A DNA stretch of 64,000 nucleotides, from assembly GCA_902567045.1 (NCBI GenBank), contig CACFLJ010000002.1:62001-126000 (forward strand), written 5' to 3'. The stretch is from an uncultured Pelagibacteraceae bacterium (lineage in GTDB: Bacteria > Pseudomonadota > Alphaproteobacteria > Pelagibacterales > Pelagibacteraceae). The notes beneath the pieces were generated by a model. That model saw nothing but the letters and a program-made list of their open reading frames with translations, searched no databases and was not told where the DNA came from. Below are positions 53,076 through 61,897 of the stretch, piece after piece (positions within the stretch are counted from its first letter, which is position 1; the number at the start of each line of letters is the position of its first letter). The position numbers were made by a program, and so were the translations under genes.

Positions 53076-54578
53076 TTAAACTCTTTTCTTACCTTGAACT
53101 ACTCTGTCCAATATTAAAGCAACAAATAATATTGCAACACCAGCTAAAATACCTTGGCCTACATTTGCATATTGTAGTGCCTCAAGCACGTCTTGTCCTA
53201 GGCCTTTAGCTCCTATTAATGATGCTACTACAACCATCGCTAAGCTTAACATCACAGTTTGATTTACTCCAGCAAGTATTGATGGAGTTGCTAAAGGTAA
53301 ATCAACTTTTCTAAGTAAATACCATTTAGATGCTCCATAAGCTATTGCAGCTTCTCTGATAGTTTCAGGTACTCCTCTTAAACCTAAAACTGTAAGTCTT
53401 ACAACAGGTGTTCCTCCAAAAATCATTGTAATGATGACAGCTGCAACCTTCCCTGTTCCAAAAAATGCAATAACAGGAATCATAAATACAAATGCAGGCA
53501 TAGTTTGCATAAAATCCATTATCGGTCTTATCATTGAATAAAATCTTTGACGTCTTGCACAATAAATTCCTAAAGGTATTCCTATAGCAATACTTAAAAT
53601 TGCAGCTGTACCTAGTAAAGCAAGTGTTGTCATTGCTTTAACCCAAAATCCTAAAAAACCCATGTAAGCTAAAAATCCTGCTGAGTAAATTGCAGTTCTT
53701 ATCCCAGCTGATAAAGCAGTTAAAACTACAATGGTGGTTATAATTACTATCCATGGAGTTTTTACAAATAAAAGTTCTAAAAAGTCTAGAACTGATCTGA
53801 TACCAATAGTTATAGCAGTAAATACTGCGTCCCCCTTTATCACCGCATAATCAAAAATTGTTTCAACCCATTTTATGGATGTAAGTCTTATCTCTGGATG
53901 GGTAGGAAAATCATTCATTATAGAAAAAAAACCAGGGAAACTGTAATGAATAACTGAAAAAAACATGATGACTATTGTAAATCCTATGCTTAACAAGTAG
54001 TTTTTTGTTTTCATGCCAGGACTTATTGATTTGTTAGATAGCCATTCTGAATATCTTTTCTCTAAAATTGTATTGGCGAGTACACCTTGAATAAGTTTAA
54101 TGAAAACTAATAAAGCAATTCCTGATATGGTAATCCATATAGCTGAGGCCTCGATTATTTGAACATCTACCACATATTCTTTCATTGCCTTTTCAAGAGA
54201 TTTTATAGCTCTTTCGTAAACTTCGACCTTGTCTGGATTATTTTCGATTGCTGACTGCAGCTGCTTATTTCTAAAATCAATCGTGGACTGAATTTTATCA
54301 ATTTTTTCTAAAGCATCTTTAGTGATGTTTCCAAATAATCCTCTTATAATCTGAACAACTGCAAATGTTTCAACTATTAAAAATGTTAAGGCATAATTCC
54401 AAACATTTCTTAACCCAAACCAAATCGGTCCAAACAATGCAGCAAATAAATTAAAAGAAAAAGAGTATGATGGCTTGCTACCAATTTTTTTAAACTCTTT
54501 GATATAATAATCTGGATTTGTGATTACAAAATTTTTAATAAGTTCGGATCTTGATAGATTTTTAATTTCGTTACTCAT
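53076..54578 (-). CDS. proW: Glycine betaine ABC transporter permease with extended N-terminus
   Basis: A 500-residue permease. The canonical ProW domain covers about 290-495 (LALLGTAAILSIAIGIPLGIYCARR, EAA loop REAAIAYGASKWYLLRKVDLPLATPSILAG). The first 250 residues are extra: FNLFAALFGPIWFGLRNVWNYALTF near residue 45 resembles the DUF2628-type membrane motif, followed by a helical stretch (75-130) and more TM helices. I use ATG 54578, which overlaps the proV stop by 8 bases (ATGAGTAA) and has GAAGGA at the right distance; the open frame extends to 54596. Confidence 0.85.
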   Translation of the reverse strand: MSNEIKNLSRSELIKNFVITNPDYYIKEFKKIGSKPSYSFSFNLFAALFGPIWFGLRNVWNYALTFLIVETFAVVQIIRGLFGNITKDALEKIDKIQSTIDFRNKQLQSAIENNPDKVEVYERAIKSLEKAMKEYVVDVQIIEASAIWITISGIALLVFIKLIQGVLANTILEKRYSEWLSNKSISPGMKTKNYLLSIGFTIVIMFFSVIHYSFPGFFSIMNDFPTHPEIRLTSIKWVETIFDYAVIKGDAVFTAITIGIRSVLDFLELLFVKTPWIVIITTIVVLTALSAGIRTAIYSAGFLAYMGFLGFWVKAMTTLALLGTAAILSIAIGIPLGIYCARRQRFYSMIRPIMDFMQTMPAFVFMIPVIAFFGTGKVAAVIITMIFGGTPVVRLTVLGLRGVPETIREAAIAYGASKWYLLRKVDLPLATPSILAGVNQTVMLSLAMVVVASLIGAKGLGQDVLEALQYANVGQGILAGVAILFVALILDRVVQGKKRV

Positions 54579-55623
54579 TCTCATTTCCTTCAACAACTGC
54601 TTTTAATAGGTCTGATTGAGTAATAATTCCAACTTCCGTATTATGGTCATTTACAACTACAATTGGTTTATCTTTAGAGACAGAAGTTTCAATAAGTTTG
54701 CTTAATATATCGTTTTCATTTACTTTTTCATTGTTACTTAAATTTTCCCCGAAGTTTTTTTTATATTGCTCTAAAGATTGCATAATTGTCTTAGCCTGAA
54801 CAACTTTTAATCTTGAAATTCCTTTTACAAAATCTGCAACATATTCATCAGATGGGTTTACTACTATTTCCTCTGGCGTTCCAATTTGTACTACTTCTCC
54901 ATCTCTCATTATAGCTATTCTGTGACCTACTCTTACTGCCTCATCTAAATCATGAGTTATAAATACAGTTGTTTTTTTCATTTGCTTTGAAAGTTTTATA
55001 AATTCACTTTGAAGTTGTCGTCTAATTAAAGGGTCTAAAGCACTGAAAGGTTCATCCATCAAAAGAAATTCTGGATCTGCTGCTAATGCTCTAGCTAGAC
55101 CTACTCTTTGCTGCATTCCTCCAGATAATTCATGAGCATATTTATTTCCCCATCCTTGTAATTCGACAATGTTTAAAATGTTATTTGCAGCATCTAATCT
55201 ATCATTTTTGCTAACACCTCTAATTTCCAAAGGCATAGCTATATTATCTAAAACTGATCTGTGAGGCATTAGTGCAAAATTTTGAAAAACCATACCAATT
55301 TTTTTGTTTCTTAATTCTTGAAGGTTTTCCTTATCAAATTGCATTACATCCTGATTGTTTATAAATATTTTTCCAGATGTTGGCTCTAATAATCTATTAA
55401 TATGCCTTACAAGTGTTGACTTACCGCTTCCAGATAATCCCATAACACAAAAGATTTCACCTTTATTAACATCAAACGAAACATCAGAAACCCCAATTAC
55501 TGAGTTATACTTTTCTAAAGCTTCTTGTTTTGAAATTTTTTTATTTTGGATTGCGTCCAATGCGTCATCGGATGTGTTTCCAAATATTTTCCAAACATTT
55601 TGGATCTGTATGGCAGCTTCCAT
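54571..55623 (-). CDS. proV: Glycine betaine ABC transporter ATPase with CBS region
   Basis: A 350-residue ATPase of the OpuAA/ProV group. N-terminal VWKIFGN, Walker A GLSGSGKSTLVRHINRLLEP, signature LSGGMQQRVGLARALA, Walker B LLMDEPFSALDPLIRRQLQ, His in FITHDLDEAVRVG. The C-terminal part (about 285-345) looks like a short CBS domain (DKPIVVVNDHNTEVGIITQSDLLKAV), which in this family senses ionic strength. Only one CBS-like unit is clear, as opposed to two in OpuA. Confidence 0.92.
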   Translation of the reverse strand: MEAAIQIQNVWKIFGNTSDDALDAIQNKKISKQEALEKYNSVIGVSDVSFDVNKGEIFCVMGLSGSGKSTLVRHINRLLEPTSGKIFINNQDVMQFDKENLQELRNKKIGMVFQNFALMPHRSVLDNIAMPLEIRGVSKNDRLDAANNILNIVELQGWGNKYAHELSGGMQQRVGLARALAADPEFLLMDEPFSALDPLIRRQLQSEFIKLSKQMKKTTVFITHDLDEAVRVGHRIAIMRDGEVVQIGTPEEIVVNPSDEYVADFVKGISRLKVVQAKTIMQSLEQYKKNFGENLSNNEKVNENDILSKLIETSVSKDKPIVVVNDHNTEVGIITQSDLLKAVVEGNENE

Positions 55624-55657
55624 AAAAGGATTTTAGCTTAAAATTATTGAAAATGAT

Positions 55658-55682
55658 ACCTGGCAACTATAAGTCGCCAGGT
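55658..55682 (-). other. Stem-loop between proX and proV
   Basis: ACCTGGC (55658-55664) and GCCAGGT (55676-55682) pair perfectly; the stem can be extended inward by AAC/GTC-type pairs. It lies 24 bp after the proX stop and 35 bp before proV. No long U-run follows, so it may act to stabilise the proX mRNA or as a weak attenuator. Confidence 0.6.
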
Positions 55683-55705
55683 AAATTAAATTTAAATTGA
55701 CTAAA

Positions 55706-56668
55706 TTAAAGACCTAACCAACCATCAACTGTTGATTTGTTTTTAGCCATCCAGTCTCTTGCAACTTCTCCTGGGTCTCTTTTTTGAACTGATACTTCAT
55801 ATGCCATCCAAGAAACGTCATCCGCTGTAATCTGAAAATTTTTGAAAAATTCAACAATCGCTGGTGATTTACTTTCTAAAGAAGTTCCCCATCCGATTTG
55901 AATTTGTTTCAAAGCATCCTTTGAAGCTACAAATGATTTTTGATACCAATCTGCATCTGCTTTTGGTTGAATCATTTTGTATTTAGCTGGATCATACTTT
56001 GGTTCTTCCAACATAACTACATCAGCCATTCCCCAAATAGCATGAGGTTTGTAACAATAAAATGCATAACCTTCACCTTTTTTAATAGAGTCAAGAACTC
56101 TAGCATTTTTAACTGCTTCAGCAGCTCTTATTGGTTCTATACCAGCATCGTAAAGTTTATAGTCTCTAAGTTTTACCTGGTTTACATTTGCAGATGCCCA
56201 TCCGTCTGCACCAATCCAAAACTCACCTTTTCCATTTCCATCGCTATCCATTGCTTTAACAACTTCTGGTCTCCCCAAATCCTCAATTGCAGTAATATTC
56301 ATTTTTTTTGCAAATTGTTGAGAAACACAATAGCCTTGATTTCCTTCATAAGGATTTTTGCTTAGTTTTAATGTTCCTTTTGGCACTAAATCTTTTGTAT
56401 AAGCTTCTTGATTTGGTAGCCAAATATCAGGGTGAACTTCGATTTCACCTTTGCTTCTATCAATCGCTCCATATATTGCAGTATTGTTTCCTGGGACTAA
56501 CTCTGCTTCACCACCCATTTTATCAATGACAACAGCAGCAAGTAAATTTGCAATTGCAGTTGCACCTGTCCAACCGGGATCACCTATTTTTACCTTTTCG
56601 GCAAAACTTGAAGCTGGCACAAATAATGAAATTATTCCAGCCACAAGGATTTTTTTGATTACGTTCAT
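55706..56668 (-). CDS. proX: Glycine betaine/proline betaine-binding protein
   Basis: A 320-residue secreted protein of the OpuAC family: signal peptide residues 1-23 ending SSFA, then KVKIGDPGWTGATAIANLLAAVV, VHPDIWLPNQ, EGNQGYCVSQQFAKK, and YCYKPHAIWGMADV. Tryptophans in PGWTG, DIWLP, and IWGMA can form the aromatic box for the trimethylammonium group. In the ocean it would capture glycine betaine, proline betaine or DMSP. First gene of the proXVW operon. Confidence 0.92.
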   Translation of the reverse strand: MNVIKKILVAGIISLFVPASSFAEKVKIGDPGWTGATAIANLLAAVVIDKMGGEAELVPGNNTAIYGAIDRSKGEIEVHPDIWLPNQEAYTKDLVPKGTLKLSKNPYEGNQGYCVSQQFAKKMNITAIEDLGRPEVVKAMDSDGNGKGEFWIGADGWASANVNQVKLRDYKLYDAGIEPIRAAEAVKNARVLDSIKKGEGYAFYCYKPHAIWGMADVVMLEEPKYDPAKYKMIQPKADADWYQKSFVASKDALKQIQIGWGTSLESKSPAIVEFFKNFQITADDVSWMAYEVSVQKRDPGEVARDWMAKNKSTVDGWLGL

Positions 56669-56787
56669 ATTTTCCTCACTTAATTAATTTTATATAAATA
56701 AAATCTAACTTTGTTTTAAATTTAGAGTCAACTTTTCTAATAAGCTAAAAAGTAAATACTGCTATGCAAAAGCCTAAAATGGACTAT

Positions 56788-57540
56788 TTAATTAAGAAAA
56801 TACTCAACAACTTGATTAAATTTCTCAGGCTGCTCTAGATGTACATTATGGCAGCAGTTTTTAAATATTTTTAAATCACTATAAGGAATATTATTGTTAA
56901 GTGTTGAGACTTGTTCAAAATTATAAGATTTGTCTTTATCTCCCCAAATTATCAAGGTTTTATTTTTTATTTTTTTTAAATTTTCTAATCCATTCCAATC
57001 TCTCATAGCTATCAAGGCGTTACGTGCTGTTTTTTCAGATATATTTTTAACTGCATTTTCACATAAATAATAATTTTTGGCTTGATCTCCTTCAACAAAC
57101 CACTTTGGTGGTATTCTTTTTACTTGTTCCTTAATTCCTTCCTCACCCAGCTTTTTTATCGATGTATTTATAGGTTCAAATCTTCCTGGGATATCACCAA
57201 TAGGTCCTGTAGCAAAACAAATCAATTTATTTATTCTATCTCCAGATAGTTTTGCAATTTCTTGAACTATCATTCCACCCATCGAGTGACCCATTAAATT
57301 AAACTTATCTATATTTTTTAAATCAATTTGTTGGATAATAAATTTAGCCATTAAACTAATACTATTTAAAGATTTTGCATTAAAGCTTTCGCCAAAACCA
57401 GGTAAAGCTGGTGCAATAATTCTAAATTTTTTATGCAGATAATCTTTTTGAAGTTTCCACATTTCCGATGACCCTAGATATCCATGAACTAAAACTAGTG
57501 GATATCCTGAACCTATATCATCAATATAAATATCTTGCAT
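56788..57540 (-). CDS. Alpha/beta hydrolase
   Basis: A 250-residue hydrolase with nucleophile Ser in NLMGHSMGGMIVQEI, oxyanion HGYLGSSEMW near residue 19, Asp in IIWGDKDKSYN and His in NCCHNVHLEQPEKF. Close in pattern to esterases, haloperoxidases and 3-oxoadipate enol-lactonase-like proteins. It is divergent from the racemase gene by 60 bp. Substrate unknown. Confidence 0.85.
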   Translation of the reverse strand: MQDIYIDDIGSGYPLVLVHGYLGSSEMWKLQKDYLHKKFRIIAPALPGFGESFNAKSLNSISLMAKFIIQQIDLKNIDKFNLMGHSMGGMIVQEIAKLSGDRINKLICFATGPIGDIPGRFEPINTSIKKLGEEGIKEQVKRIPPKWFVEGDQAKNYYLCENAVKNISEKTARNALIAMRDWNGLENLKKIKNKTLIIWGDKDKSYNFEQVSTLNNNIPYSDLKIFKNCCHNVHLEQPEKFNQVVEYFLN

Positions 57541-57600
57541 AATTGTTTATAAAATATAGTTGTATATTGTAACTTTTAAAACAAAATTCAAAGTAGATTT

Positions 57601-58299
57601 ATGATAGGTATTCTTGGAGGAATGGGAACACAGGCTGGATTAGATTTTTGCAATAAACTTGCAAAAATAAATGCTGGAAAACTTGATCAACAATATCCAA
57701 TGTTTGTTTTATATAATAAGTCTAACATCCCAAAACGACCAGAAAATTTAAAAAAATATTACAACGTTTTAAATTCACTTGTTGAAGGGTGTAAAATGTT
57801 GCAAAAAAATAATTGTAAATTTATAGTAATGCCATGTAACACAGCTCATTATTGGTACGATGATTTAAGAAAAAAAGTTAAAATACCAATACTTAGTATG
57901 CCTAGAGAAGTTTACTTAGACACATCAAAAAACTGTAAAAAAAACTCTAAGATTGGTATTTTATCTACTGAGGCTACATTAAGTACTAAAGTTTATAATA
58001 AATATTTTGATAAAAATTTTAATTTAGTAAGTCCTAACAAAAGTTTACAAAAAAATTCAGTAAATAAATCAATAAAGCTAGTTAAAATGGGAAAAATCAA
58101 AGAAGCAGAAAAAGCAATTAGACCAGCAGTAAGTTACTTAATGAAAATTAAATGTAAAAAAATAATTCTAGGCTGTACTGAGCTTCCGATAGCAATATTT
58201 GCTTACAAATCTTTTAAGAAAATAAAACAATCAAAAGTATTTATTGATCCAAACCTTTTGTTGGCAAATATTTCTATGAAAAAATATAAAAGATTTTAA
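57601..58299 (+). CDS. Aspartate/glutamate racemase family protein
   Basis: A 232-residue cofactor-free racemase. N-terminal MIGILGGMGTQAGLDFCNKLAK, the first cysteine in MPCNTAHYWYDDL and second in LGCTELPIAIFA. Most similar in layout to the YgeA/aspartate racemase group. It could make D-amino acids for cell wall or degrade them. It stands alone and ends at a strong hairpin. Confidence 0.87.
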   Translation: MIGILGGMGTQAGLDFCNKLAKINAGKLDQQYPMFVLYNKSNIPKRPENLKKYYNVLNSLVEGCKMLQKNNCKFIVMPCNTAHYWYDDLRKKVKIPILSMPREVYLDTSKNCKKNSKIGILSTEATLSTKVYNKYFDKNFNLVSPNKSLQKNSVNKSIKLVKMGKIKEAEKAIRPAVSYLMKIKCKKIILGCTELPIAIFAYKSFKKIKQSKVFIDPNLLLANISMKKYKRF

Positions 58300-58303
58300 T
58301 TTA

Positions 58304-58337
58304 ATCTCAGTTCTAATTATTAAACTAGAACTGAGAT
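58304..58337. terminator. Hairpin between convergent racemase and peroxiredoxin genes
   Basis: A perfect 12-bp stem, ATCTCAGTTCTA / TAGAACTGAGAT, with a 10-nt AT-rich loop. It lies between the two convergent stop codons and can end both transcripts. U-runs are short, so termination strength is uncertain. Confidence 0.7.
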
Positions 58338-58360
58338 AATGAATTAATCCGAAATCCTTA

Positions 58361-59020
58361 TTACTTTGTTGGATCTGGAACTTTTCTTAAATAAGGCTTA
58401 ACTGTTTCCCATCCATCTGGATATATTTTTTTAGCCTCATCGTCTTTTACAGCTGGAAGAATAACTACGTCCTCACCTTTTTTCCAATTAGCTGGAGTAG
58501 CAACTCTATGTTTTGCAGTAAGTTGCATTGAGTCTATGGCTCTCAAAATTTCATGGAAATTTCTACCTGTAGCCATTGGGTAAGTTAAATAAAGACCAAT
58601 TCTTTTATCTGGTCTTACAACAAAAATAGTTCTAACAGTCTCATTATCAACTGCTGTTCTTCCCATTGAAGTTGTTCCTGCATCGGCCTCTAACATATTG
58701 AAAAGTTTTGCAACTTTTAAATCTTCATCAGCGATAATAGGATAATCAGGCATCGTTCCAGATACATCTTTGATATCTTCCAACCATTTTTTGTGATCCT
58801 CGACCCCATCTACACTTAGTCCGATTACTTTTACATTTCTTGCATCAAACTCAGCTTTCATTTGTCCTAATGAACCTAATTCTGTAGTACAAACTGGTGT
58901 AAAATCTTTTGGGTGAGAAAATAATACGCCCCAACTATCTCCAAGCCACTCATGGAAAGAGATATCTCCCTCTGTAGTTTTGCATTGAAAATCAGGACAC
59001 ATACTGTTTATTTTTAACAT
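58361..59020 (-). CDS. 1-Cys peroxiredoxin (Prx6 type)
   Basis: A 219-residue peroxidase with peroxidatic Cys44 in HPKDFTPVCTTELGS and the long C-terminal domain of the Prx6 group (RAIDSMQLTAKHRVATPANWKKGEDVVILP). It reduces peroxides in the cytoplasm. It is divergent from the sulfide:quinone oxidoreductase gene over 130 bp, so oxidative and sulfide stress genes adjoin here. Confidence 0.92.
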   Translation of the reverse strand: MLKINSMCPDFQCKTTEGDISFHEWLGDSWGVLFSHPKDFTPVCTTELGSLGQMKAEFDARNVKVIGLSVDGVEDHKKWLEDIKDVSGTMPDYPIIADEDLKVAKLFNMLEADAGTTSMGRTAVDNETVRTIFVVRPDKRIGLYLTYPMATGRNFHEILRAIDSMQLTAKHRVATPANWKKGEDVVILPAVKDDEAKKIYPDGWETVKPYLRKVPDPTK

Positions 59021-59150
59021 TCTTCACTCTCCTTTTAATTAATTAGAACCATTATAAATTATTGATTAGGTTTATCAACGATATTTAAGTTTTAAAAACA
59101 ACTTATAAGACGTGTATCTTAAGCAAACTATAAATGTTAGGTTTTTTGAT

Positions 59151-60392
59151 ATGAATAACTCTAATCACTCAAATATTTTGATTATCGGTGGCGGATGCGC
59201 TGGTATATCAGTTGCCACAAGACTTAAAAGTTTAAAGTCTGACTTATCAATATCAATTATAGAACCTTCAGAAAAATCTTTATATCAAGCTGCATGGACT
59301 TTAGTGGGTGCAGGTGCTTATGATGTAAACAGCACTATAAAGCCAATGTCATCTGTAATGCCTAATTATGTTAATTGGATAAAAGAATATGCTGAAAGTT
59401 TTTCTCCAGAGTCAAACTCTGTAAAGACATCAAGTGGTGAATATTCATATGACTACTTAGTAGTTTGTCCTGGTTTAAAAATTAACTTTGATGGAGTGGC
59501 CGGGTTAAAAGAAACTTTAGGAAAAAATAATGTTTGTACCAATTATAGTTCAGATATGGCTGTTTATACTTGGGAATGTCTAAAAAATTTACAGGGAGGA
59601 AATTTACTATTCACTGAACCTCCAATGCCAATTAAGTGTGCAGGAGCGCCTCAAAAAATAGCATATTTAGCTGCTGATCACTTAAAGAAAAAGGGGGCTC
59701 TTAAAGATAGTAATTTAGAATTTTTATGTGCGAAGCCAGTTATTTTTGGTGTACCTCACTTTCAAGGTCCACTAAATGAAATATGCGACTCATATGGAAT
59801 CAAAAGAAGCTTCCAACATAATTTAATTTCAGTAAATGGTGAAGCCAAAGAGGCTGTCTTCAAACAATCTGATAAAGATGGAAATTCCAAAGAAGTTACA
59901 AAAAAATTTGATTTTATTCATGTAACACCGCCTCAAACTTCTCCAGACTTTATTAAGAATAGTCCATTAGCTGATGCTGGTGGATGGGTTGATGTAGATC
60001 ATAAAGAAGGGACATTAAGACATACTAAGTATGAAAATATTTACAGTTTAGGAGATGTAATGAATGCACCTAATGCAAAAACAGGTGCAGCAGTTAGAAA
60101 ACAAGCACCAATAGTTGCACATAACATTATAAAGGATATTAATAAATCATCTGAAGCATATAGACTTTACGATGGATACGGAGCTTGTCCTCTAACAGTT
60201 GCATATGGAAAAGTAATGTTAGCTGAATTTTGTTACGGTGGAAAAGTAACTCCAAGTTTACCTTTTGACCCAACAAAACCTAGTTCTTTATATTGGCAAA
60301 TGAAATCAAAGCTATTTCCCTGGTTGCAATGGAATGTGATGTTTAAAGGCAAAGAATGGAGCAAGCCTAATCATAAAGCTATTGAAAATTAG
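59151..60392 (+). CDS. sqr: Sulfide:quinone oxidoreductase, type II-like
   Basis: A 413-residue FAD protein. N-terminal NILIIGGGCAGISVATRL is the dinucleotide fold; LLFTEPPMPIKCAGAPQKIAYLAADHL with its cysteine is the signature seen in mitochondrial-like (type II) SQR; ENIYSLGDVMNAPNAKTGAAVRKQAPIVAHN closes the FAD site. It oxidises sulfide to persulfide and feeds quinone. An upstream in-frame GTG (59112) exists, but ATG 59151 fits the family better. The persulfide dioxygenase gene follows after 35 bases. Confidence 0.88.
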   Translation: MNNSNHSNILIIGGGCAGISVATRLKSLKSDLSISIIEPSEKSLYQAAWTLVGAGAYDVNSTIKPMSSVMPNYVNWIKEYAESFSPESNSVKTSSGEYSYDYLVVCPGLKINFDGVAGLKETLGKNNVCTNYSSDMAVYTWECLKNLQGGNLLFTEPPMPIKCAGAPQKIAYLAADHLKKKGALKDSNLEFLCAKPVIFGVPHFQGPLNEICDSYGIKRSFQHNLISVNGEAKEAVFKQSDKDGNSKEVTKKFDFIHVTPPQTSPDFIKNSPLADAGGWVDVDHKEGTLRHTKYENIYSLGDVMNAPNAKTGAAVRKQAPIVAHNIIKDINKSSEAYRLYDGYGACPLTVAYGKVMLAEFCYGGKVTPSLPFDPTKPSSLYWQMKSKLFPWLQWNVMFKGKEWSKPNHKAIEN

Positions 60393-60427
60393 TCTCAATT
60401 TTATAAAATTTTAATTATTTTATAATT

Positions 60428-61120
60428 ATGATTTTTGAACAACTATTTGACACTAAATCCTCAACTTACACTTATATTATTTCTAGTGGAAAAGGACGTG
60501 AGGCATTAATCATAGATCCTGTAATTGAGCACACTGATGAATACATAAAAATTTTAGAAAATTTAGATCTAAAACTTGTAAAAGTAATTGATACTCATAT
60601 TCATGCAGATCATGTAACTGGATTAAATGAACTTAATGAAAGAACTAAATGTGTACGTATAATGGGTGAAAACTCTAAATCTGAAGTTATTGATATAAAA
60701 TTAAAAGATGATGAGAATATAAATATAGAGAATATTGAACTTAAAGCCATTTATACGCCGGGTCATACAGATTGTTCATATAGTTACTTAATGAATGATA
60801 GAGTTTTTACAGGAGACACGCTTTTAATTAATGGGACAGGAAGAACTGACTTTCAAAATGGTAGCGCCCATGAAGCCTATGACTCATTATTTGGTAAACT
60901 TTTAAAGCTTCCAGAAGAAACTCTTGTTTATCCTGCTCATGATTATAATGGGAAAAAAAGCTCCACAATTGGTAACGAAAAAAGTAATAATCCTCGATTA
61001 CAAGTTAGCTCAAAAGAGGAATATGCTGAAATAATGGATAATCTTAATCTTGCCAATCCAAAAATGATGGATATCGCAGTACCAGCAAATCTAAAGGGAT
61101 TAACGCTTAAAGAACTCTAA
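60428..61120 (+). CDS. ETHE1-like persulfide dioxygenase
   Basis: A 230-residue metallo-beta-lactamase-fold protein. Metal ligands lie in DTHIHADHVTG (His, His, Asp, His), PGHTDCS and VYPAHDYNG, and the GTGRTDFQNGSAHEAYDSLF segment is the ETHE1/PDO signature. It oxidises glutathione persulfide to sulfite. In line with SQR it forms a sulfide-to-sulfite route, whose sulfite can go to AprBA or TauE. Confidence 0.9.
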   Translation: MIFEQLFDTKSSTYTYIISSGKGREALIIDPVIEHTDEYIKILENLDLKLVKVIDTHIHADHVTGLNELNERTKCVRIMGENSKSEVIDIKLKDDENINIENIELKAIYTPGHTDCSYSYLMNDRVFTGDTLLINGTGRTDFQNGSAHEAYDSLFGKLLKLPEETLVYPAHDYNGKKSSTIGNEKSNNPRLQVSSKEEYAEIMDNLNLANPKMMDIAVPANLKGLTLKEL

Positions 61121-61174
61121 AATCAGGGTTATTATTAGTATTGTTTTTAAAAAATATACAATTATATAACTCTT

Positions 61175-61285
61175 ATGGCATGCAATAATTCACACTGTAA
61201 ATGTAAAAACTGTTCTTGTGACAGATGCGTCTGCAAAAATTGTAATTGCAAACCATCATCTGAAAACTGCTGTTGTAACAAGTAG
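61175..61285 (+). CDS. 36-aa cysteine-rich mini-protein, metallothionein-like
   Basis: A short ATG-to-TAG frame, product beginning MACNNSHCKCKNCSCDRCVC and holding 12 cysteines in 36 residues, arranged as repeated CxC and CxxC units and a final CCC. No ribosome-binding site is strong. It lies 54 nt after the persulfide dioxygenase gene and 30 nt before cysE, same strand. Cys clusters and Lys content fit a metallothionein or a thiol/persulfide buffer. I know of no matching family. Confidence 0.65.
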   Translation: MACNNSHCKCKNCSCDRCVCKNCNCKPSSENCCCNK

Positions 61286-61315
61286 TTAAATTTAAATAAC
61301 TAATCTTAAACAAAC

Positions 61316-61897
61316 ATGAATGATTTTTTAGAGTCGATAATTAAAAGAGATCCTGCTGCAAGATCAAAGTTAAGTTTAATACTAACTTATCCTGGTGTTA
61401 AAGCTGTATTTTTTCATAGAATTGCAAATTTTTTTTCAATTGCAAAATTTCATCTTGTTGCAAGAATAATTTCTCAGTTCTCAAGATTTTTAACAGGTAT
61501 AGAAATTCATCCAAATGCTAAAATTGGAAAAAATCTTTTTATAGATCATGGTATGGGAGTGGTTATAGGAGAAACTTCTGATATTGGAGATAACGTAACC
61601 ATCTATCACATGGCAACATTAGGTGGAATTGCTCCGAGTATTAATTCAGATGATCAAAGAAATGTTAAGAGGCACCCAACATTAAAAGAAAATGTTGTTG
61701 TTGGATCAGGTGCACAAATACTTGGACCAGTTGTGGTTGGTAAAAATGCAAAAATTGGAGCTAATGCTGTTGTTACTAAAGATGTTCCAGAAAATGCAGT
61801 AATGGTTGGAATTCCTGCAAAAAATGTTGGAACTGCATCCGAAGAATTTAAACCCTATGGTGTTGCACCAGGGGGTGATACAAAGCTTGATGTATGA
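61316..61897 (+). CDS. cysE: Serine O-acetyltransferase
   Basis: A 193-residue left-handed beta-helix acetyltransferase. N-terminal LIRDPAA-type [15 protein letters not shown], then [40 protein letters not shown] with the catalytic His, and hexapeptide repeats to the end. It makes O-acetylserine for CysK, with which it overlaps by four bases. It lacks the long helical N-terminus of the enterobacterial form. Confidence 0.93.
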   Translation: MNDFLESIIKRDPAARSKLSLILTYPGVKAVFFHRIANFFSIAKFHLVARIISQFSRFLTGIEIHPNAKIGKNLFIDHGMGVVIGETSDIGDNVTIYHMATLGGIAPSINSDDQRNVKRHPTLKENVVVGSGAQILGPVVVGKNAKIGANAVVTKDVPENAVMVGIPAKNVGTASEEFKPYGVAPGGDTKLDV

